Part shown: piece after piece, positions 58,125 through 64,000 of the stretch
Numbering within the stretch: the stretch's first letter is position 1
Layout: each line of letters starts with the position of its first letter
Assembly (NCBI RefSeq): GCF_030757795.1
Contig: NZ_JAUQWH010000013.1
Location: 29,347-93,346 of the forward strand
Source: Actinoplanes oryzae
GTDB taxonomy: Bacteria > Actinomycetota > Actinomycetes > Mycobacteriales > Micromonosporaceae
Direction: 5' to 3'
Length of the DNA: 64,000 nt
Translations under genes and position numbers: made by a program
Notes under the pieces: generated by a model
Told to the model about the DNA's origin: nothing
Seen by the model: the letters and a program-made list of their open reading frames with translations, nothing else
Databases searched by the model: none

Positions 58125-59735
58125 TTAGGGCCTGTCCCAGCCGGGCAGGGCCCGCTCGATCAGCGCGCCGGTGTCCGTTCCCGCGGGCAGTGTGCCGAAA
58201 GTCGCGCCACCGGCACCGCCGAGCCGGCTCGCGCAGAACGCGTCGGCGACGGCCGGCGGCGCGTACCGGACCAGCAGCGACCCCTGCAGCACGAGCGCCA
58301 TCCGCTCCACCAGCCGCCGCGCCTGATCCTCGCTCCGCCCGATCGTGTCCAGCTCGCGGAAGGCCGCATCCAGCCTGCTGTCCGCGCCCGCCGCGGCCTC
58401 CACCTCCGCCCGGTACGCCGCCCAGCTCGCCGGATCCCGGCGCAGCGTCCGCAGCACGTCGAGCGCCTGCACGTTGCCCGACCCCTCCCAGATCGAGTTG
58501 AGCGGGGCGTCGCGGTAGAGCCGGGGCAGGCCGGACTCCTCGACGTACCCGTTGCCGCCGAGGCACTCCAGCGCCTCCCCGACGACGGCCGGCTGGCGCT
58601 TGCACACCCAGTACTTGCCGATCGCCACGGCGAGGCGGCCGAAGGCGTACTCCCGGCGGTCGACGGCCCCGGCCAGCCGCAGGGCCAGCGCCGTCGCGGC
58701 CTCGGTCTCCACCGCCAGGTCCGCCAGCACGGCGCGCATCAGCGGCTTGCCGATCAAGGGGCCGCCGAACGCCGACCGGTGCCGGGCATGGTGCACGGCC
58801 TGCACCAGCGCGGCCCGCATCCCGGACGCGGACCCCGTCACACAGTCCAGCCGGGTCATGGACACCATCTCGATGATCGTGCGTACGCCCTGACCCGGCG
58901 CCCCCACCAGCCACCCGGTCGTGTCGTCGAACTCCGGCTCCGAGCTGGCGTTGCTCCGATTGCCCAGCTTGTCCTTGAGCCGCTGGATCCGGAACGGGTT
59001 GCGGCTCCCGTCGGGCAGCACCCGCGGCACCAGGAAGCACGACAGCCCCTCCGGCGCCTGCGCCAGCACCAGGAACAGGTCGCACATGGGCGCACTCGTG
59101 AACCACTTGTGCCCCCGCAGCCGCCACGTGCCGTCGGGCTGCTCGGTGGCGACGGTGGAATTCGCGCGTACGTCGGAGCCGCCCTGCTTCTCGGTCATGC
59201 CCATGCCCGCGAGCAGCCCCCGCTTGGTCGCAGGCGTCCGCAGCCCCGGATCGTAGACCCGGCTCGTCAGCGACGGCTCGTAGCGTTTCGCCAGCTCCGG
59301 GGCGTGGCGCAGGGCCGGCACGACGGCGTAGGTCATCGAGACCGGGCACGTGTGCCCCGCCTCGACCTGACTCCAGACGTGCAGCTTGGCCGCCCGGGCC
59401 ACGTGGGCGCCGGCCCTGTCCTCGCCCCACGCGGCGCCGGCCAGCCCGTGGGTGACCGCCACCTCCATGAGCCGGTGCCACGCGGGATGGAACTCGACCT
59501 CGTCGACGCGGTGGCCGTACCGGTCATGGGTGACCAGCCGCGGCTCGTACCGGTTGGCGTCCTCGGCCCACCGCTGCGGATCCTCCTGCCCGGCCAGCTT
59601 CCCCAGCCGGTGCAGCTCATCGGCCGCCCAGCCGGCGCCCTCCCGCTCCACCGCCTCCAGCAACGCCGGGTCCGCGGCCACGTCGTGCCCGCCCAGCGGC
59701 GGCGGCTGATTGACGACCTCGTGCGTGCTCCCCAT
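58125..59735 (-). CDS. aidB: AidB-like acyl-CoA dehydrogenase family protein
   Basis: A 536-residue flavoprotein, close in length to E. coli AidB (541). Diagnostic stretches are LLAGMGMTEKQGGSDVRANST, RLKDKLGNRSNASSEPEFDDT and NSIWEGSGNVQALDVLRTL. AidB is induced by alkylating agents and binds DNA and FAD; it shields DNA or destroys alkylators rather than taking part in fatty-acid oxidation. Isolated gene, divergent from an unrelated island by 62 bases. Confidence 0.9.
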   Translation of the reverse strand: MGSTHEVVNQPPPLGGHDVAADPALLEAVEREGAGWAADELHRLGKLAGQEDPQRWAEDANRYEPRLVTHDRYGHRVDEVEFHPAWHRLMEVAVTHGLAGAAWGEDRAGAHVARAAKLHVWSQVEAGHTCPVSMTYAVVPALRHAPELAKRYEPSLTSRVYDPGLRTPATKRGLLAGMGMTEKQGGSDVRANSTVATEQPDGTWRLRGHKWFTSAPMCDLFLVLAQAPEGLSCFLVPRVLPDGSRNPFRIQRLKDKLGNRSNASSEPEFDDTTGWLVGAPGQGVRTIIEMVSMTRLDCVTGSASGMRAALVQAVHHARHRSAFGGPLIGKPLMRAVLADLAVETEAATALALRLAGAVDRREYAFGRLAVAIGKYWVCKRQPAVVGEALECLGGNGYVEESGLPRLYRDAPLNSIWEGSGNVQALDVLRTLRRDPASWAAYRAEVEAAAGADSRLDAAFRELDTIGRSEDQARRLVERMALVLQGSLLVRYAPPAVADAFCASRLGGAGGATFGTLPAGTDTGALIERALPGWDRP

Positions 59736-59777
59736 CGCGTCAATCTAGTCCGAGCCGATTCGCAGCGCGTGGCCCGC

Positions 59778-59798
59778 TGTGAAGTAGAGTGTGAAGTA
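59778..59798 (+). promoter_or_regulatory. Direct repeat and -10 box at the start of the island
   Basis: TGTGAAGTA occurs at 59778-59786 and 59790-59798, a 12-base step, the second copy ending with the A of the ATG at 59798. TAGAGT (59785-59790) between them resembles a -10 box seven bases before the ATG, which would give a nearly leaderless transcript. A protein bound to the repeat would block it, so autorepression by the HTH protein of the island is plausible. Confidence 0.5.
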
Positions 59799-60622
59799 TG
59801 CAGGCGCAGACCGGCACGGTGGCTGATCCGTTCGGGAGTGAGCCGGTCGCGGAAGTGCCGCTGGCCGGTGCGCCGCTCGCGCGGGTGCTGACCCAGGTGC
59901 GGTTCCCGCGTCTCACCGCACTCGCCACCGGACCCGAGACTGCGCACGCGTTCGCGGCGGCGATGAGCCGCGACTTTCCGATCCTGCAGGAGCGGCGCGA
60001 GGTCGCGGTCACCATCACCCCCGAAGGGGTGTCGCCGGCTGCCGGGGCGGCGCAGGTCTGGCAGCTGCAGAGCGCTGACGAGAGGTGGCAGGTCTCCTTC
60101 GGCGACACCTTCCTCGCCCTGCACACATCGGCCTACTCCTCGCGGACGGAGTTCGTCGCCCGGCTGGTCGAGGCGTGGCAGCAGTTCACCGACGTGGTGC
60201 GGCCGCCTTTCGTCGAGCGGATCGGTCTCCGCTACATCAACCGGCTCGAACACCCATCGGCCCTCGGGGAGCTGCCGGCCCTCATCCGGGCAGATGCTCT
60301 CGGTGAGGTCGGCGCGGTGGTCGGCGGCCGGGCTCGTCTCACTCACAGCATCCACGAGGCGCTGTACCACCTGGACGATGCCAACGGCTTGCAAGCCCGG
60401 TGGGGACTGCTGCCCGGCGGTGCACTGCTCGATCCCGCCCTGCCGCCGGTCGACGGCAGCAGCTGGGTCCTCGACCTCGACTCCTTCCGGCAGGGCCGGC
60501 ACGACGTCGCGCCCGAGGAGGTCGAGCAGCACCTCTACGAGTTGGCCGAGCGCGCCTACCGCTACTTCCGGTGGATGGTCACCCCGTACTTCCTGACCCG
60601 GTTCCGAGGTGATGGAGCGTGA
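59798..60622 (+). CDS. TIGR04255-like protein, first gene of a compact island
   Basis: A 274-residue protein whose layout matches the sporadic TIGR04255 family: VRFPRLTAL near the start, a middle WQLQSADERWQVSFGDTFLALHT, YSSRTEFVARLVEAWQQFTDV and PPFVERIGLRYINRL, and the final helix EQHLYELAERAYRYFRWMVTPYFL. The function is unknown and the family is found patchily on mobile DNA. It overlaps the next gene by four bases. Assignment rests on pattern recognition. Confidence 0.75.
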   Translation: MQAQTGTVADPFGSEPVAEVPLAGAPLARVLTQVRFPRLTALATGPETAHAFAAAMSRDFPILQERREVAVTITPEGVSPAAGAAQVWQLQSADERWQVSFGDTFLALHTSAYSSRTEFVARLVEAWQQFTDVVRPPFVERIGLRYINRLEHPSALGELPALIRADALGEVGAVVGGRARLTHSIHEALYHLDDANGLQARWGLLPGGALLDPALPPVDGSSWVLDLDSFRQGRHDVAPEEVEQHLYELAERAYRYFRWMVTPYFLTRFRGDGA

Positions 60623-61251
60623 GTTCCACCTCGCCGCATCCGCCCGAGCCCAGCAGTGATGCCGACTCCGAACCGCGCTCTGCCGGCCGCGGCGTGCGCC
60701 TGGTGGTCGCCGGCAGTCTGGCCTTCGGTTCACTGACAGGCACCGGCACGACCGCGCCGATCGTTGAACCGCAGGTGTGGTACATCGGCGACCGGACTTC
60801 CACGGGCCGGGTGATCGTCACCAGCGATGCCGCCGGGATGTCAGCCCCGGCCAAGCCCGACCCGGTCGATGTCGCGCCGGTGTCAAGCGCAGCGACGCCA
60901 AGGACCGCTCAGGCGGCGGAGGTCCGCTGGCTGCGCGAGGCCTCCGGGCTGACCTGGGAGCAGCTGGGGCGCCTGTTCGGCGTCTCCCGCAGGGCCGTGC
61001 ACCTGTGGGCCACCGGTGGCCGGATGAACTCGTCGAATGCCGAGCTGCTCGCGGAGCTGGTCGGGCTCGTCCGTGAGTTGCCGGGCGGCCCCGACGACCG
61101 GCGGGCAGCATTGCTGGCCCCGACCGCCGACGGCAGCATCGTCGACCGGATCCGCGGCCGGCACCGATCCGACGCACGCGATTTCTCCGGCACTCCGTTC
61201 GCCCCCGAGGAGTTGCTGGGCGGGAGTCATGTCGACGAGGTGGAGAGATGA
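60619..61251 (+). CDS. Helix-turn-helix protein of the island
   Basis: A 210-residue protein. An N-terminal low-complexity and strand-like part (residues 1-90, with PQVWYIGDRTSTG) is followed by an HTH-like region ATPRTAQAAEVRWLREASGLTWEQLGRLFGVSRRAVHLWATGGRM (ends AEVRWLR and VHLWATGG), an XRE-type fold in which the second helix is TWEQLGRLFGVS. The C terminus is basic and charged (IVDRIRGRHRSDARDF). It probably controls its own island through the repeated TGTGAAGTA. GTG start overlaps the upstream stop (GTGA). Confidence 0.72.
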   Translation: MSSTSPHPPEPSSDADSEPRSAGRGVRLVVAGSLAFGSLTGTGTTAPIVEPQVWYIGDRTSTGRVIVTSDAAGMSAPAKPDPVDVAPVSSAATPRTAQAAEVRWLREASGLTWEQLGRLFGVSRRAVHLWATGGRMNSSNAELLAELVGLVRELPGGPDDRRAALLAPTADGSIVDRIRGRHRSDARDFSGTPFAPEELLGGSHVDEVER

Positions 61252-62123
61252 CGACAGGGGCCGCGACACCAGCGGTCGAGGTCGACGAGCACGGAGAGGT
61301 GAACGAGCTCATCGCTGCGGCGATGACGGCCTACCAGCAGGCGGACGTTCTCGAATCTCTGACGACGGTGCCTGCCGTCGGACCGGGCGGCGAGCCGGTC
61401 CTGGTGCCGGCGCCGCTCGGCGTCGTACTGGTCAGCCAGACGTGCGACATAGTCCTGCCCGGTCGGCAGGCGGTTCAGGTGGCCCGTCGCATCCGGCTGA
61501 CGGGAAACCAGGCGAGAGAAGCCCGGGACCGTAAGCGGCCCCGGTTCGCCCAGCTGCCCCGGATCAGCGACAACGACTTCGCCGACCTGGACGTGATCGG
61601 CACTGTGGCCAAGAGTCGCGTCGCGGGCCGTCCACGCCTCGCCGGTGTGGCAACCGACGAGGAGATCCGTCGTTTCGCCGGTGATGTGGCACGCAAGTTC
61701 GGCCGTTTCGCCTTCCCGGACGAGGTGACCCCGTGGCTCAGGCCGCTGGAGGCCGTCGCCGCCTCCAAGGCCCGTAAGCCGGCGAGCCCGGAAGGGCAGG
61801 CTTTCGGGGAGGTGGTCGAGTTGCGTGTCGAGGCCCCCGCGGGATGGGCGAAGCGTCCCTTCGACCTCACCCTGTGCGTGGTGGTGCAGCCCAACACGCT
61901 GCCCACCTTCGCCGGTGATGCGTTCCCCGACGTTCCTGATCGGCTGAACGACTGGTTGTACGACGCCGGCGGCGAGCTCACCCGCAGCTCGGGCGAGATC
62001 GCCGGGCGCCTCCTGGCGGCGGGTAGCAATGCCGAGCGCCACTGGCTCTGGATGGCCCTCGGTGAGGCGTGGGCCGCACGGTGTCGTCCGCCGGTCGATG
62101 CGTCGCCGTCGTCAATGCGGTGA
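61248..62123 (+). CDS. Unrecognised protein with an SQTCDIV motif
   Basis: A 291-residue protein that I cannot assign. Landmarks: LGVVLVSQTCDIVLPGRQ (a hydrophobic strand ending in Cys-Asp), RFAQLPRISDNDFADLDVIG, and RRFAGDVARKFGRFAFPDEV. The C-terminal region is mixed and contains W-LWMALGEAWAARC. An SQxCD strand occurs in other uncharacterised proteins of mobile islands. ATGA overlap with the HTH gene, and GTGA overlap with the next small gene. A nuclease or phosphoesterase is conceivable but no catalytic set can be shown. Confidence 0.6.
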   Translation: MTTGAATPAVEVDEHGEVNELIAAAMTAYQQADVLESLTTVPAVGPGGEPVLVPAPLGVVLVSQTCDIVLPGRQAVQVARRIRLTGNQAREARDRKRPRFAQLPRISDNDFADLDVIGTVAKSRVAGRPRLAGVATDEEIRRFAGDVARKFGRFAFPDEVTPWLRPLEAVAASKARKPASPEGQAFGEVVELRVEAPAGWAKRPFDLTLCVVVQPNTLPTFAGDAFPDVPDRLNDWLYDAGGELTRSSGEIAGRLLAAGSNAERHWLWMALGEAWAARCRPPVDASPSSMR

Positions 62124-62254
62124 CCCAGGTCACGGCCGAAGTGATCCCCATCGACGAGTTTCCCTTGTCGCGGGCGCGGCGTAGCGAGATCTTGGATCTG
62201 GACCACCTGTCTGCGCCGACCCCGCTCCTCGATGGGCATCCGCGCGAACTTTGA
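62120..62254 (+). CDS. 44-residue protein ending the island
   Basis: GTG at 62120 overlaps the stop of the preceding gene (GTGA) and gives a 44-residue frame, MTQVTAEVIPIDEFPLSRARR.. ..LLDGHPREL (given by ends). It is acidic and hydrophilic with one short Leu/Ile-rich stretch. The exact coupling overlap and codon use like its neighbours support a real gene. A small antitoxin, immunity protein or subunit of the island is possible. Confidence 0.5.
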   Translation: MTQVTAEVIPIDEFPLSRARRSEILDLDHLSAPTPLLDGHPREL

Positions 62255-62313
62255 CGTTTGTCCATGCGCATCGGATACGCTCGGGCTTGACCGGATGACC
62301 GAGGATGGTGGGC

Positions 62314-62742
62314 ATGCTCGCGAGACGGATCGCCGCCGTGCTGCTGGCCGGGGCCGGGGTCTTCGGCGGCGCGCCGGCCGCTTCCGCTGCCTCCGTCGTG
62401 GCCCCGGCGTCGGCGCCCCGGCAGGCCGCGCCGGGGGTCCGGGCGGTCGCCGCGGCCGCGCCCGTGGTGCGCAATGCGCCCGCCGGGTTCCGGTTGCCGC
62501 CGGGCAGCCGCGTGACCGATCTGGCCGACCGGGCGTCCGGTGCGTCGTTCACGCTGGTCGCGCCCGGTCCCGAGGCGGTGCTGTCGTTCTATCGGCGGGA
62601 TCTGCCGCGGGCCGCCTTCACGATTGTCGGCGACCGGGCGGCTGACGGCGCGACGAGCCTCACCTTCCGCGATGCCGACGGGTGGGCCGGCGCGATCTTC
62701 GCCACGCCGCAGCGCGTCACCGTGGCCGTCAGGCGCTCCTGA
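62314..62742 (+). CDS. Small secreted protein of unknown function
   Basis: A 142-residue protein with a signal peptide (MLARRIAAVLLAGAGVFGGAPAASAAS) and a mature part with a Pro/Ala/Val linker and a small domain (FRLPPGSRVTDLADRASGASFTLVAPGPEAVLSFYRRDLPRAAFTIVGDRAADG, quoted by its ends FRLPPGS and DRAADG). The LSFYRRDLPRAAFTI stretch resembles domains of secreted proteins that contact lipids or the cell wall, unproven. GAGG lies nine bases before the ATG at 62314 (ATG 62305 is the alternative). Confidence 0.7.
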   Translation: MLARRIAAVLLAGAGVFGGAPAASAASVVAPASAPRQAAPGVRAVAAAAPVVRNAPAGFRLPPGSRVTDLADRASGASFTLVAPGPEAVLSFYRRDLPRAAFTIVGDRAADGATSLTFRDADGWAGAIFATPQRVTVAVRRS

Positions 62743-62746
62743 CCAC

Positions 62747-62839
62747 GGCCGCCGTGGTGGTCATGTGTTCTTGATCCGGCCGCCGTGGTGGTCATGTGTT
62801 CTTGATCCGGCCGCCGTGGCGGTCAAGCTCCCTTGATGC
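62747..62839. repeat. 31-base tandem repeat, three copies, between convergent genes
   Basis: Units at 62747-62777 and 62778-62808 are identical (GGCCGCCGTGGTGGTCATGT then GTTCTTGATCC), the third (62809-62839) is changed in its second half, and a fourth begins after it. Flanks such as GACCACGGC and GCCGTGGTC pair as hairpins. The third copy lies over the 3' end of the LysR gene, so its last codons derive from the repeat. It separates the secreted protein gene and the LysR gene and may stop transcription both ways. Confidence 0.75.
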
Positions 62840-63740
62840 GGCCGCCGTCGCGGTGGCGGCGGGCTATGGCGTAGAGGTCGCGGGCCGGGCCGGTCAGCTG
62901 GTCGCCCGTCTTCCAAACCGCGCGCAGGCGCCGCTGCAGCGCGACCGAGGTCGGCACGGCGACCAGGGTGCCCGCCGCCAGCTCGGCCGTCACCGCGAGC
63001 GAGCTGAGCACCGCCGGCCCGGAGCCCGCGGCCACCGCGTGCTTGATCGCCGTGGTCGACGACAGCTCCAGCAGGGGTGCGGCCTGCCCTAGACCCAGCG
63101 CCTCCTCGTACGCCCGGCGCGTCCCCGAGCCGGCCTCCCGCGACACCAGCGGCGTGGCCGCCAGCTCCGCCGCCGCCACCGAACGGCGCCGGGCCCACGG
63201 GTGGCCCGGGGCGACCACCACGGCCAGGCGGTCCGTGGCGACGGTCTCCGCGTGCAGACCGCCGGGCAGGTCCGGGCCCTCGACGAAGCCCAGCTCGACC
63301 CGGCCCGCGAGCACGGCGGCCGCCACGTCGGCGGAGTTGGCCGCCTGCAGGGTCACGGTCAGGCCCGGGTGGGCGCCGCGCAGCGCCACGAGCCACGGGG
63401 GCAGGAGGTATTCGGCGACGGTCTGGCTGGCGGCCACGGCGAGGCGGCTCTCGTGGGTGACGCGCAGGGCGGCGACGCCGGTGGCGAGGGCGTCCGCGGC
63501 GTCGACCGCGGTGCGGGCCCAGTCGGCGACCAGCGCGCCGGTCCCGGTCAGGGTCGACCCTCGGGGCGTACGGTGCAGCAGCGTCAGCCCGAGGCGGCGC
63601 TCCAGCTCGCGGAGCTTGGCGCTGGCGGCCGGCTGGGAGACGCGGTGCTCGGTGGCGGCGCGGCCCACGCTGCCGAGCCGGGCGACGCTGAGCAGCAGGT
63701 CGAAGGCGCTCAGGTCGGCGACCAGCGGCGGCAGGGGCAT
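62823..63740 (-). CDS. LysR-family regulator next to a TDT-type transporter
   Basis: A 305-residue LysR protein: AFDLLLSVARLGSVGRAATEHRVSQPAASAKLRELERRLGLTLLHRTPRG (ends AFDLLLS and RTPRG) is the winged helix, and the effector domain shows HPGLTVTLQAANSADVAAAVLAGRVELGFVEGP and TPLVSREAGSGTRRAYEEAL. The form resembles YeiE/CysB-like regulators of sulfur or anion metabolism. Divergent from a TDT/SLAC1-type transporter gene, its likely target. The last 30 bases lie in the 31-base tandem repeat. Confidence 0.9.
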   Translation of the reverse strand: MPLPPLVADLSAFDLLLSVARLGSVGRAATEHRVSQPAASAKLRELERRLGLTLLHRTPRGSTLTGTGALVADWARTAVDAADALATGVAALRVTHESRLAVAASQTVAEYLLPPWLVALRGAHPGLTVTLQAANSADVAAAVLAGRVELGFVEGPDLPGGLHAETVATDRLAVVVAPGHPWARRRSVAAAELAATPLVSREAGSGTRRAYEEALGLGQAAPLLELSSTTAIKHAVAAGSGPAVLSSLAVTAELAAGTLVAVPTSVALQRRLRAVWKTGDQLTGPARDLYAIARRHRDGGRIKGA

Positions 63741-63744
63741 AACG

Positions 63745-63806
63745 CCAGCCTATGACCTCACCCGGGATCGCCGCCTACCGGACCGGGCCCGGCGCGCCCA
63801 GGCTGG
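63745..63806. promoter_or_regulatory. Inverted repeat between LysR and TDT genes
   Basis: CCAGCCT (63745-63751) and AGGCTGG (63800-63806) flank the 70-base gap between the divergent genes. The arms are far apart for one site, so this is only a possible operator pair; no clear T-N11-A is seen. Confidence 0.25.
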
Positions 63807-63810
63807 ATCC

Positions 63811-64000
63811 ATGATCGCTCCGAACTGGTTCGCCTGCGTCATGGGCACGGGCATCGTGGCCACCGCGGCCGCGTCCCTGCCCGTCACGGTGCCCGGGCTC
63901 CGGCCGCTCGCCACGGTGGTGTGGGCGCTGGCCGTGCTCGTGCTGGTCGCGGTCGGCGTGGCATCCGTGCGGCGCGGGCTGGGACACCGCGACGACCCGG
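63811..64000 (+). CDS. TDT/SLAC1-type transporter, N-terminal part
   Basis: Runs off the end of the window. MIAPNWFACVMGTGIVATAAASL is the signature beginning of the TDT family (tellurite/dicarboxylate, sulfite exporter SSU1, SLAC1 anion channels), followed by a second helix (LATVVWALAVLVLVAVGVASV). It probably exports or conducts anions such as sulfite or malate. Divergent from the LysR gene. Confidence 0.8.
   Translation, partial: MIAPNWFACVMGTGIVATAAASLPVTVPGLRPLATVVWALAVLVLVAVGVASVRRGLGHRDDP

Noticed and set aside
53608..59481. One continuous 1957-residue reverse frame
   Set aside because: The C-terminal 750 residues are the real GGDEF-EAL protein from 55860; the upstream part is the shifted frame of the second GGDEF-EAL gene and of aidB.
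55905..59891. 1328-residue forward frame across the GGDEF-EAL and aidB genes
   Set aside because: Shadow of well-supported reverse genes; no domain and biased composition.
62747..62839. CRISPR array
   Set aside because: The units are directly abutting without spacers, so it is a simple tandem repeat.

Overview
The window is a very GC-rich actinobacterial chromosome segment. It has GTG starts, long antisense shadow frames, dense ATGA/GTGA start-stop overlaps, an MmyB-type regulator, a DUF574/SAV2177-type methyltransferase and a PknG-type kinase. The mix of phytochrome, many c-di-GMP and two-component proteins and these families suggests Micromonosporaceae, perhaps an Actinoplanes relative; that placement is inference. 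I saw no tRNA, rRNA, CRISPR array, transposase or phage structural gene.

Layout. 1-2.7 kb: end of a PP2C/SpoIIE-type phosphatase, a CheY-like receiver and a convergent bacteriophytochrome kinase. 2.9-6.3 kb: ordinary metabolic and small membrane genes. 6.3-15.1 kb: a leftward signalling operon, glnX - glnH - helical protein - pknG - PP2C phosphatase - von Willebrand protein - FHA protein. This extends the mycobacterial GlnX/GlnH/PknG amino-acid sensing module by a phosphatase, a VWA protein and an FHA reader, and three of its proteins carry zinc ribbons. 15.2-25.4 kb: acyl-CoA ligase, oxidoreductase with divergent regulator, an ABC exporter whose two subunits each carry a tandem peptide repeat, its divergent two-component system, and a DUF1028 protein. 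25.8-38.4 kb: RtcB RNA ligase, DUF2786 protein, MerR and a reductase, M1 peptidase, ROK protein, a two-component system beside an MMPL transporter, VOC proteins and a lipoprotein.

38.5-46.6 kb: a complete Nit1-type (MSMEG_0565-0572 / Sll0783-0787, 'nitrogen starvation') cluster of nine recognisable genes in one direction, nearly all overlapping by 1-4 bases. It has a duplicated nitrilase whose second copy has lost the catalytic cysteine, a radical SAM protein with unusual cysteine spacing, and a previously unlisted-looking 26-codon ORF fitted exactly between two genes. This is the most interesting locus in the window, with the PknG operon second.

46.7-59.7 kb: DUF427 protein, LysR with divergent MFS exporter, AAA ATPase and acetyltransferase, two methyltransferases, two tandem GGDEF-EAL proteins, and an AidB-like flavoprotein. 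59.8-62.25 kb: a compact four-gene island (TIGR04255-like protein, HTH protein, an unrecognised 291-aa protein, a 44-aa protein), fully overlapping and with a repeat over its own start, that looks like an uncharacterised system. The window ends with a secreted protein, a 31-base tandem repeat, a LysR regulator and the start of a TDT/SLAC1-type transporter.
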